Assembly (NCBI GenBank): GCA_025350285.1
Contig: JANXYE010000030.1
Location: 1 to 8,513 of the forward strand
Source of the DNA: Chloroflexota bacterium
GTDB lineage: Bacteria; Chloroflexota; Dehalococcoidia; Tepidiformales; Tepidiformaceae
DNA length: 8,513 bases
Reading direction: 5' to 3'
Of this stretch, positions 1-7,070 are shown piece after piece. The position numbers and the translations under genes were made by a program. How positions within the stretch are numbered: the stretch's first letter is position 1; each line of letters begins with the position of its first letter. Under the pieces are notes generated by a model. The model did not search any database. It saw only the letters and a list, made by a program, of their open reading frames with translations, and was not told where the DNA came from.

Positions 1-216
1 AAGTGGTAGTCCCCAGACCGTCGTGCGTGGCTTGAGCACGCCATCGAGTATAGCGCCGAGGGTCGCGGGCGAGGGGCTCGCTCGCCCGCCGGGCCACGCG
101 AAGATGGAGCGCCGCGTCCAGCGGTGCGAAGCCGGGACGAACTTATCGCCCGTGCCGAAGAGTTCGAGAAGAGGACCCCGAAGTCGATAGCGGCGCGAGT
201 CCCCCGGCCTCGTCGA
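1..216. other. Flank beyond the cyclase gene, with a possible convergent gene remnant
   Basis: No confident gene. On the plus strand the frame from 10 to a TGA at 247-249 is open for 79 codons and begins just after an in-frame TAG. Parts look protein-like (RAWLEHAIEYSAEG; DELIARAEEFEKRTPKS), but the middle and end are Arg/Pro-rich and there is no ATG, only a GTG at 124. It would overlap the end of the cyclase gene by 33 nt. It could be the decayed or frameshifted 3' end of a convergent gene entering from outside the window, or chance. Confidence 0.2.
65..89. terminator. GC-rich hairpin downstream of the operon (possible terminator)
   Basis: A perfect 9-bp inverted repeat (GCGGGCGAG at 65-73, CTCGCCCGC at 81-89) with a 7-nt loop lies about 128 nt beyond the cyclase stop. 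No T-tract follows on either strand, so it is not a classical intrinsic terminator. It may be a U-less terminator, an mRNA 3'-end stabiliser, or chance in GC-rich DNA. Confidence 0.3.
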
Positions 217-3200
217 TCATGCGTTGGACTCCGGAGGGAGCAGGAGTGACCGCTCGTAGGCCGCTCCAACCTCACGCAACAGCGCCGCCGCGCGAGCACG
301 CGCTCTGATGGCATTCGGGCTCTCTGGCGGGAGAAACCGGCCGAGAGCGGCCAGGGCGTATGCGCGCTGATGCGGCATCCGGAGCGCCTTCGCGGACCGC
401 GCTGATTCCCTAAGCAGGCTGAGGCACTTCTCCTTGTCTCCCAAGTGCCACGCCTCGAGGGCACGAAGGCGGAGCACGGCCGGTCGCCAAATGGGGGCGA
501 CACGCGCTACCTGCTCCAGCGCACGCCGGACACGGATGGCGGCAGCGCCGCAAACCGCTCGTTCGCTTTCGGAGAGCTGGTTGGGCCCTCCCGCATCGCG
601 TAGCTCGTTGTAGGCCTCCGCAAGGGACTCGTACGCCTGGCCATCGTTGTCCAGGGCGAGATTGAGGCCCTCTTCCGCAGCGCTTGCACACTCCAGTGCC
701 GCTCGCGCCCGGCCCGCCAGGGCGAGTGCACGCGCGCGAACGGCACGGGCCATAAACAGATAGGCCGGGAAAGTCCCGGCAGCCTCTCCCTCGACGACCG
801 CATCGTCGGCCCAGGGGAGCGCCTCGCCGGGACCCTCGACCGAAAGCAGCCCGAGCGCAATGAACGCAGAGCCCCAGCACGCCAACGCCCGATCTGTCCG
901 AGCCAGGCTGCGGTGATAGCGGGCAGTTTCGAGGCTGGCCGCGAACTGCCCGCTTCGCCGAAGCGACTGAATGAGGACGCCGGTGGAGTCGAACAGCATC
1001 CGTCCGTGACCGATGGCGCGGTAGCAATCGGAAGCACGCCGCGACCTCGCGACCGCCTCAGCCCACCGTCCAATCGTCATGTAATGGAAAGCGACCGCTG
1101 TGTCGGCCCAGGGGTCGGGCTCCGGAAGGCGGCTGTTCGCGTCCTCCGTCAGGCCGCCATAGAACGCGGCCAGCTTGTGGCGGCCCACTCCGTTCATGCC
1201 GAAGCAGAGGCCGGCGTAGCCGCGCACTAACTCGGTCGATGGAGGACTCTTCTGCGCCTCGGCCAGGCTGCGAAGGGCGTAGCCGAGGACGACGAGCGGA
1301 GGCTGTTCCCGGGCAAAGGCCTGCTGGCCAAGGAGGGCGTAGATCCGCGCCGCCCTCAATGCGTCCAAATCTGGAACGGTGGGGAGCCGTCTGCCGCGGA
1401 CGATCCAGGCGACTTGCCCCGCGGCCGCACTGACGACGTCCGTCAGTAAGCGAGGACCACGGTGGACCGGGGCACGGTCCACCGCTTCGAGTGCCGCAAA
1501 GAATGCCTTATCAGCTTCCTCCAACCGGTTGACGTTGAATTGCCCGTGCCCCAGCGCTTCGAGCCATTGCGCTCGGACTCCCGCCGGTGCGGCCGACGGG
1601 TCCCGGCCTGCTTGAAGTTCGTCGTCCAGAGCGATCGCACCTTCGTACCGGTCCGTGGCCTCAAGGTAAGCCCCGTCTCGCGCCGCACGTTCGCCCGCTT
1701 GGACGAGATAGGCGATCGCCCTCGCAGGCTCCCGAGCCGCACGCCAATGATATGCGAGCGCATCATAGTCGGCGCTCAGGTCTCCAGAGCCGGCCCCTTC
1801 AACCTGCTCGGCGATCCGCCGATGGAGCTGCTTTCGCTGAGCGAACGGCAGGAGCGAATAGGCAACGTCTCGGGTGATAACGTGCTTGAAGAGATAGGCG
1901 CCCTCGGTTCCCGGCGTTTCCAAGCGCGTGAAATCAAGCGCTTGAAGATGGCCAAGCGCAGAGTCGAGCCCCTCTTCCTGGCCTGTCACAGGGAAGACCC
2001 TGGCCAACGCCGCGCCCGAGAACGTTCGACCAAGGACGCTGGCGACCTTGATCACCAGCTGCTCGTGCGCGTTCAGCCGATCGATGCGGCTGGTGATGAT
2101 GCCCTCAATCGTTTCTGGGACCGCATCGGTCGAGAACCGTTCGATCGGAGTCGCGAGACGGCTGGTCCCATCATCGCGAATCACGATCGACCCCGAATCG
2201 ACAAGCGAGAGCGCCAACTCCTCCGCGAAGAGAGGGTTGCCGCCCGCGCGCTCCGCGATAGTCCGCGCGACCCGGTCCGGCAGCGACGCGACGCCCAGTC
2301 GTCCGACGGCGACTCGTTCGAGCTCCTCTGTGCCGAGCGCCGCCAGCGGGAGGTGGACGGTCGATGGATGGGCCGAAAGCTCTGTAAGGGGACCGGGAAG
2401 CGGCTCCGGCAATTGCCGCATCCCGACTACGAGCAGGATGGCGGGGAGCTCAAGCAGGGTCGCCCGGATCTGGGCCCACGAGGCGGAGTCGATCCAGTGC
2501 GCGTCGTCGATGAGCACCGCCAGCCCGGTTGGCGGGAGCTTGCTGCGCAACAGGCGAACGAGCAGCCCCGTCGTCGCCTCAGATCGATCGTCGCCCGTGA
2601 GATCGCTGGTCCGCGCGTTGTCTGGAAATTCGATACCGACCACGCCGCCGAGCAGCGGGGCGAGGTCGGCGGATTCGCCGGCCCCTTCCAGGCATCGCGT
2701 CACAGCACGCTCCCGGCCCGCGGAGGTCGATGAACTGATATCGAGGAGGTCCTGGAAGACGGTTCGCCATGCATAGTACGGGACCGTCTGTGCGATGGCG
2801 TCTCCCGCGCCGGCAAGCGTTCGAATATCAAGCCGCGCGGCTTCCGCACGGAGTTCGGCGAGGAGCAGTGACTTGCCAATGCCTGCCTCACCGGTGACCA
2901 GGAGTGCGCCGCCACGGCCCGCCGGGAGACGTTCCAGCAACGCGCCGATGAGCTCGCGCTCCGCCTGGCGGCCGATCATGGGCGGACGGTCCCCGCCCGG
3001 TCGATGCCGCCCGGGCGCTGCGTCCGCCAGGCCGATCGGCCGATACGAAGCAATCGGTTCGCTCCATCCCTTCACAGTGACCAGAGGCAGTGCGTCGTAA
3101 CGCACCCGTTGCGCGGTCGTCCGGCGCGTAGCTTCATCGACAACGATGCCGCCGGCAGCAACGGACATCAAACGGGCAGCGAGGTTCACGGTCTCGCCAA

Positions 3201-4293
3201 GAGCGGTGTACTCGCGCCGCCAGGCTGTCCCTATCGGGCCCGCGAATACGGTCCCGGTGGCGATTCCCATCGAGCCTTCAAGGCCGGCGGGGGCCAGCGC
3301 TGTCTCTATCTCAAGGGCCGCTCGAACACAGCGGAACGCGTCGTCTTCGTGTGCCTGGGGCGGCACCCCCATGAACACCACGACATCGGTTCCCTTGTCA
3401 TCGACGACGACCTGGTTGATGAAGCCGTCGTGGCGGGAGACGATTGGTTGGATGATCGCCAGGGCATCTACGATCGCGCCCTGAGCTAATATCGACGGAC
3501 GCTCGAATCCGTCGATGTTCACGAAGAGGACACTTACGCGGCGCAGGTCGGCGAGCCATTCATCCTGCCCCGCCGCGAGCCGGCTTCGAATGGGAAGAGG
3601 GACGTACGGTTCGATTGCCATCGTCGCGGGCAGGCCCATCGGATGGTCCAGAGGCGGTGCGGCACTCAGCACTGACGGCCGGCCGGACAGGAGCGCCCGG
3701 CCTCCCTCCAGCGGCTCAAGCAACGTGCGGTCGGGGAAGAGGCGAGCAGCCTGGCTGGAGAGCGTCACCCTGCCGGGCAGAGCCATCTCCTGGGCCCGAA
3801 TCGCCTGCGTGAGGCCCTCACCGACGACGACAAAGAACTGCCCGCGCGCCCGGTCGCCGGCGAAGACGAGGCTCACCTCGCCGGCTCCGACGGCGATGCG
3901 CTGGGTGAGCCCGCCGCCAACGCCGGCGAGCGCGTTATTCGCATCGAATCCACAGGCGCTGGCCCGCGCGACCTGGACGCTCAGCGGTTCGTCGCCGGCT
4001 GGCCATATTGCGAAAACAGCGTCGCCGGCGAACTTCACCGCATCACCACCATGCTCCCGGATCGTCTCCAACACCGTCGTGAAGTACTCGTTCAGGACGG
4101 TGTTGAGCGCTTCCGTACCGGCTGGACCCTGCTGAGCGAGGTCCGCCGCCAGCCGGCTGAAACCAGAAACATCGGCGAACAGAACGGCCGCCTGTAGCGA
4201 TTCGCTGCCTGTGGCGGCCGCATCGCCGAGCGCCAGCCTGCGGAGGACCGCGCCTGGGACAAACGTCGCGAGCTGTTCCGCATACCCGGGCAT
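217..4293 (-). CDS. Soluble adenylyl cyclase-like protein: tandem class III cyclase, AAA ATPase, TPR
   Basis: 1358 residues, no signal or membrane segment, so cytosolic. Order: cyclase C1 (about 33-185), cyclase C2 (about 250-400), AAA-type P-loop ATPase (about 437-700), a helical linker (about 730-830), then TPR-like helical repeats to the C-terminus (about 840-1320). C1 has both expected metal aspartates, D41 (FADVSGF) and D91 (KFAGDAVFAIW), plus K87. C2 lacks them (N259 and T302) but supplies N370 and R374 in EYTALGETVNLAAR, with T363. This asymmetry implies one active site formed between C1 and C2, as in mammalian soluble adenylyl cyclase (ADCY10). Walker A is GEAGIGKS (468-475); Walker B is LAVLIDDAHW (591-600). 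Expected product is cAMP plus pyrophosphate, but the lysine expected to read adenine is Q294, so substrate specificity is uncertain. Start: GGAGGAA lies 7 nt upstream of the ATG. The gene follows the P450 stop by 21 nt, as last gene of the apparent operon. ATPase/TPR ligand or partner unknown. Confidence 0.92.
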   Translation of the reverse strand: MPGYAEQLATFVPGAVLRRLALGDAAATGSESLQAAVLFADVSGFSRLAADLAQQGPAGTEALNTVLNEYFTTVLETIREHGGDAVKFAGDAVFAIWPAGDEPLSVQVARASACGFDANNALAGVGGGLTQRIAVGAGEVSLVFAGDRARGQFFVVVGEGLTQAIRAQEMALPGRVTLSSQAARLFPDRTLLEPLEGGRALLSGRPSVLSAAPPLDHPMGLPATMAIEPYVPLPIRSRLAAGQDEWLADLRRVSVLFVNIDGFERPSILAQGAIVDALAIIQPIVSRHDGFINQVVVDDKGTDVVVFMGVPPQAHEDDAFRCVRAALEIETALAPAGLEGSMGIATGTVFAGPIGTAWRREYTALGETVNLAARLMSVAAGGIVVDEATRRTTAQRVRYDALPLVTVKGWSEPIASYRPIGLADAAPGRHRPGGDRPPMIGRQAERELIGALLERLPAGRGGALLVTGEAGIGKSLLLAELRAEAARLDIRTLAGAGDAIAQTVPYYAWRTVFQDLLDISSSTSAGRERAVTRCLEGAGESADLAPLLGGVVGIEFPDNARTSDLTGDDRSEATTGLLVRLLRSKLPPTGLAVLIDDAHWIDSASWAQIRATLLELPAILLVVGMRQLPEPLPGPLTELSAHPSTVHLPLAALGTEELERVAVGRLGVASLPDRVARTIAERAGGNPLFAEELALSLVDSGSIVIRDDGTSRLATPIERFSTDAVPETIEGIITSRIDRLNAHEQLVIKVASVLGRTFSGAALARVFPVTGQEEGLDSALGHLQALDFTRLETPGTEGAYLFKHVITRDVAYSLLPFAQRKQLHRRIAEQVEGAGSGDLSADYDALAYHWRAAREPARAIAYLVQAGERAARDGAYLEATDRYEGAIALDDELQAGRDPSAAPAGVRAQWLEALGHGQFNVNRLEEADKAFFAALEAVDRAPVHRGPRLLTDVVSAAAGQVAWIVRGRRLPTVPDLDALRAARIYALLGQQAFAREQPPLVVLGYALRSLAEAQKSPPSTELVRGYAGLCFGMNGVGRHKLAAFYGGLTEDANSRLPEPDPWADTAVAFHYMTIGRWAEAVARSRRASDCYRAIGHGRMLFDSTGVLIQSLRRSGQFAASLETARYHRSLARTDRALACWGSAFIALGLLSVEGPGEALPWADDAVVEGEAAGTFPAYLFMARAVRARALALAGRARAALECASAAEEGLNLALDNDGQAYESLAEAYNELRDAGGPNQLSESERAVCGAAAIRVRRALEQVARVAPIWRPAVLRLRALEAWHLGDKEKCLSLLRESARSAKALRMPHQRAYALAALGRFLPPESPNAIRARARAAALLREVGAAYERSLLLPPESNA

Positions 4294-4300
4294 CAGTGCC

Positions 4301-4307
4301 TTCCTCC
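4301..4307 (-). promoter_or_regulatory. Ribosome binding site of the cyclase gene
   Basis: The minus strand reads GGAGGAA, 7 nt before the ATG at 4293. It is the strongest Shine-Dalgarno match in the window and sits in the 21-nt gap after the P450 stop, so the last gene can be initiated independently of upstream translation. Confidence 0.75.
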
Positions 4308-4314
4308 GTCGGCC

Positions 4315-5610
4315 TTAGTCGAATCGAACGATGAATCGATGGGGAACCGGTCCATCGAACTCGATACCTGACCCCGCGCGCAGCCCCTTTAAGGCGGTCA
4401 ATGCGCGCAAGAGTTCAGGCAGGAGAATCATGGTAATTGGCGTGCCCATGCACCGGTGCAGGCCGTGCCCAAACTGGAGATACGACTCGGGCGGGCGGTC
4501 GAAGCGGAACGTGTCCGGGTCTGGAAAGCCGCGAGCATCGAATCTCGCGGAAAGCGTCACCAGCATCACGTGGCTGCCGCCCGGGATGGCCTTCTGCCGA
4601 CGGGTTCCTCCCGCCAAGACGGTGGGGTAGCGGCAATATCTCTCAAGGAACGGGGACATCGGCCGGAAGCGGGTCGCCTCCAGGCTCGCCGCGCTGAGCA
4701 CGGCGTCGTTTCCCGTCTCGGCGGCACGGCGGACAACGCCACCGACGGCCGGTGCGTCCCTGAGTATCGTCACGAGCGCGTAGGTCGCCAGCACCGCCAC
4801 CTGGTCGCTGGCGTCGCAGAGATGCTGCAGATTGCGGCGGATACCATCGTCATCGAGCTGCGGACCATCCGTGCCCTGCAGACGGAGGAGGCGCGTGAGG
4901 ACGTCGTCGGCCACTGGCGATGCTGCCTCGATCTCCGCCTTGCGCCGGGCGATCAGATCCACCAGGTACGCGCTGAACTCGGTGTTTGCTTGCAGCGCCG
5001 CCGCCCGCACGCTGCTGTTGTTGTCCAGGTTCGCGAACGTCCCGTAGAAGAGTGCGTGCGCCCAGCTGATTAGCGTCTCTGGATCGGGCCCCGGCACGCC
5101 AAAGTACTCCGCCATCAGGCTGGCCGTTACACGCCTCGCGAACTCGGGCACGTTGAGCTCACCTCTCGACCTCGTCGCAGAAACCTGGCTCGCGGCGGCT
5201 CGCGACACGATGTCGCGGATGCGTGCCGTGTCCGCTGCGTTCATCACAACGTGCAGGGCCGCGGCTTCATCCTTCACGGACGCGCCAGGCACTGTCCCGA
5301 GCGCGGTGTGGAGCACAAAAGCCTCAGAGTCGTGGCCCCCGTCGCGGTCCATCGCCAACAGGTACGGCCCACCGAAGGCGTTAAACTTCTCCTCGTACAC
5401 CTCCTTCGTCGGGAACCTGCCGTCGCTCGCGAGAACCTCGATCACGTCGTCGTAACGAAACACCAGGGCCACCTTGCCCACGACAACGATTGGGAAGCGC
5501 CTTCGCATGACGCTGTAGATGAAGCGTTGAGGCCCGTACGCACGGAACGCCGCAAACAGCATCCGGTGCGGCCTGTCTCGGAGGGTCGTTAACAGGCGGT
5601 CGGGCGTCAC
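4315..5610 (-). CDS. Cytochrome P450, atypical
   Basis: 431 residues, GTG start, stop TAA. Soluble (no N-terminal anchor), as usual for bacterial P450s. The heme-thiolate signature FGxGxHxCxG is intact at 380-389 (FGHGLHRCMG), with C387 the iron ligand. The K-helix ExxR is E311-A-T-R314, followed by FRPMSPFLERYCR and an FxPDPDxFRFDRP region near 362-373. Odd points: the I-helix reads CDASDQVAVLATY (265-277), so no threonine follows the acidic residue where AGxDT is usual; and the C-helix HxxxR motif lacks its His in the best alignment (T128, R132), preceded by an unusual stretch at about 86-124. Such changes suggest different oxygen activation, possibly use of a peroxide or hydroperoxide. The family recalls bacterial P450s related to the C-terminal P450 domain of fungal Ppo/linoleate diol synthases, from memory only. 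No ferredoxin or reductase gene is in the window. Substrate unknown. The GTG overlaps the peroxidase TGA, indicating translational coupling. Confidence 0.94.
   Translation of the reverse strand: MTPDRLLTTLRDRPHRMLFAAFRAYGPQRFIYSVMRRRFPIVVVGKVALVFRYDDVIEVLASDGRFPTKEVYEEKFNAFGGPYLLAMDRDGGHDSEAFVLHTALGTVPGASVKDEAAALHVVMNAADTARIRDIVSRAAASQVSATRSRGELNVPEFARRVTASLMAEYFGVPGPDPETLISWAHALFYGTFANLDNNSSVRAAALQANTEFSAYLVDLIARRKAEIEAASPVADDVLTRLLRLQGTDGPQLDDDGIRRNLQHLCDASDQVAVLATYALVTILRDAPAVGGVVRRAAETGNDAVLSAASLEATRFRPMSPFLERYCRYPTVLAGGTRRQKAIPGGSHVMLVTLSARFDARGFPDPDTFRFDRPPESYLQFGHGLHRCMGTPITMILLPELLRALTALKGLRAGSGIEFDGPVPHRFIVRFD
5607..5610 (-). other. GTGA stop/start overlap between peroxidase and P450 genes
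   Basis: On the minus strand the GTG start of the P450 shares two bases with the TGA stop of the peroxidase. Such 4-nt overlaps usually mean reinitiation by the same ribosomes and near-equal amounts of both proteins. Only a weak Shine-Dalgarno-like GGTGAG lies 5 nt before the GTG, consistent with dependence on upstream translation. Confidence 0.8.
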
Positions 5611-7070
5611 CGCGACTCACCGGCGAGGAACCTGAGCGCTTTCAGGCCGGGCAGGAAGAAGTACCCGCCCCCACGCACCGTCACGAACTGTTCAAGGCCG
5701 GGGTAGCGTCTCCGGACGGGGGTCCCCTGGACCGTGAAGGTGGTGGCCAGGCTGTTCGGTTCCCGGTCACCGAGGAGCGGCGAGCTGTCCTGGTAGAGCC
5801 CGCTGAACTTCGCGCTGTTCATCCACGCGTGCTGCACGAACTGGAACTGGCGGCCAATATCGGCATTGAAGCAGATAAAGTTGAGCCCGCGCTCGGTCCC
5901 GTCGGGCCTTGCGGCGATCAGCGCCCCCGAGTCCATGGTGCTATCCAGCGGAGGGCCATAGGAACGCGCTCGCCGAAGGATCCGATGGTGTCCGACGATC
6001 GTATGCGACTCGTTCACGTTGTCCACAAGGGCATCACGCGGGTTTGCCCGGCGGATGTGCGAGCCGAGAGGCACGAGATAGCCGTCGGGATCGCGCTCGG
6101 CGTAGCTGAACGTGTCATCGTCGGCGAGCTGACCGGGGTCGCGGTCGGGATGGAGGAGGATGGGCGCACCGCTGGGCCATCGCCCGACCATCTTCGCGGC
6201 CAGCGCCACCGGCTCAGCTGCAGCGGTCTTCCCTTCGGATTCGACGGCGTCCCGGGCGAATGCCCAAAACGCTGGCACGTCCTGCGCGAGCTGGCGGAAC
6301 ACGAGGAAGCTCCCGTTTTTCCCGATATCCCGGGCGGACGCGTCCACGGGACTCGCGGAGAAGACGCCAGCTCCGTCCTCGGTGCCCGGCACCGCCGGGC
6401 TGAGGCTGAATCCACCGAACCCGTTGGGATAGCCGAGGATGAATTCGCCCGCCGCCACCAGCTGGTCGCCAGCCTTGCCTTCCGAATCACCCTGTACAAG
6501 CGGCTGCCCGATACCGTCACGGAATCCGAAGTGCTCCTTCTCGCCTGCGAGGTGGACGGCATCGATTCGCTGCACAACTCGAAGCCCGTCTCGCGCGGGT
6601 TCACCGGCGACCCGTTGAATCAACCGCGCAAGCGCCGCCGGGTCGCCAGCATAGGCCATGAGGATGATATCGACGGGCACATCAACGCCCGCGTCGCCTC
6701 GCCAGCGCCACTTCGGCGGGGCGCTCTGATCACGGTCGCCGAGCACTCGCGACCGATGGTCGGTCACCATTCCCTCGCGAAACTCGCGGGCGGCGTACAG
6801 GACCGGGATATCCGCGCCGCGGAGCGCCTGCAGACCGGGCCAGCTGATCGCGACGTTCAGGGCGCTGGCCGCGAGCTGGCGGCGATAGGCGTGTGTGCTC
6901 GTCACTGGCAAGGCGGCCAGCCAGCGCCGCGCGGCGGCCGCATCATCGATGTGCAGCAGCAGGAAGCAGGCTTCCGGGAGGGTCGAGTATGGGTCGAGCA
7001 GGATGCCCTGGATGTCGTCGCGCTCCAGTTCGACGGCCGCCGGCCGGCGGCCTAGAAACGGTTTAGCCAT
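5607..7070 (-). CDS. DyP-type heme peroxidase
   Basis: 487 residues from the chosen start. DyP peroxidases bind heme b and use H2O2 to oxidise dyes, phenolics and other bulky substrates. Visible family marks: the GxxDG motif as G182-F-R-D-G186 within EHFGFRDGIGQP, with D185 the expected catalytic acid; the segment GSHIRRANPRD, with H338 the expected proximal heme ligand; an arginine-rich stretch RILRRARSYG (363-372), expected to supply the distal arginine; and the C-terminal signature GLNFICFNADIGRQFQFVQ (395-413). The length fits the longer DyP classes (C/D, or V) better than the roughly 300-residue class. There is no Tat or Sec signal, so it is probably cytosolic, and the C-terminus (LRFLAGESR) does not look like an encapsulin cargo tag. 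The frame stays open upstream to 7205, but those 45 residues resemble no DyP N-terminus. The ATG at 7070 has GGAGG 7 nt upstream. It overlaps the P450 gene by 4 nt. Confidence 0.95.
   Translation of the reverse strand: MAKPFLGRRPAAVELERDDIQGILLDPYSTLPEACFLLLHIDDAAAARRWLAALPVTSTHAYRRQLAASALNVAISWPGLQALRGADIPVLYAAREFREGMVTDHRSRVLGDRDQSAPPKWRWRGDAGVDVPVDIILMAYAGDPAALARLIQRVAGEPARDGLRVVQRIDAVHLAGEKEHFGFRDGIGQPLVQGDSEGKAGDQLVAAGEFILGYPNGFGGFSLSPAVPGTEDGAGVFSASPVDASARDIGKNGSFLVFRQLAQDVPAFWAFARDAVESEGKTAAAEPVALAAKMVGRWPSGAPILLHPDRDPGQLADDDTFSYAERDPDGYLVPLGSHIRRANPRDALVDNVNESHTIVGHHRILRRARSYGPPLDSTMDSGALIAARPDGTERGLNFICFNADIGRQFQFVQHAWMNSAKFSGLYQDSSPLLGDREPNSLATTFTVQGTPVRRRYPGLEQFVTVRGGGYFFLPGLKALRFLAGESR

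Noticed and set aside
1921..1944. 7-bp inverted repeat CAAGCGC/GCGCTTG
   Set aside because: It lies deep inside the cyclase coding sequence, is short, and is expected by chance in DNA of this composition.
1462..2733. 423-codon plus-strand open frame opposite the cyclase gene
   Set aside because: Its translation is rich in Arg, Pro and Glu with no recognisable domain, while the minus strand here encodes the helical linker and Walker motifs. It is a product of GC-rich codon bias.
5607..5660. Encapsulin cargo-loading tail on the DyP peroxidase
   Set aside because: The C-terminus lacks the short Leu/Gly-Ser-Leu type targeting peptide, and no encapsulin shell gene is in the window.
5829..7055. 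408-codon plus-strand open frame opposite the peroxidase gene
   Set aside because: No domain or plausible start context; it lies fully antisense to clear DyP motifs.
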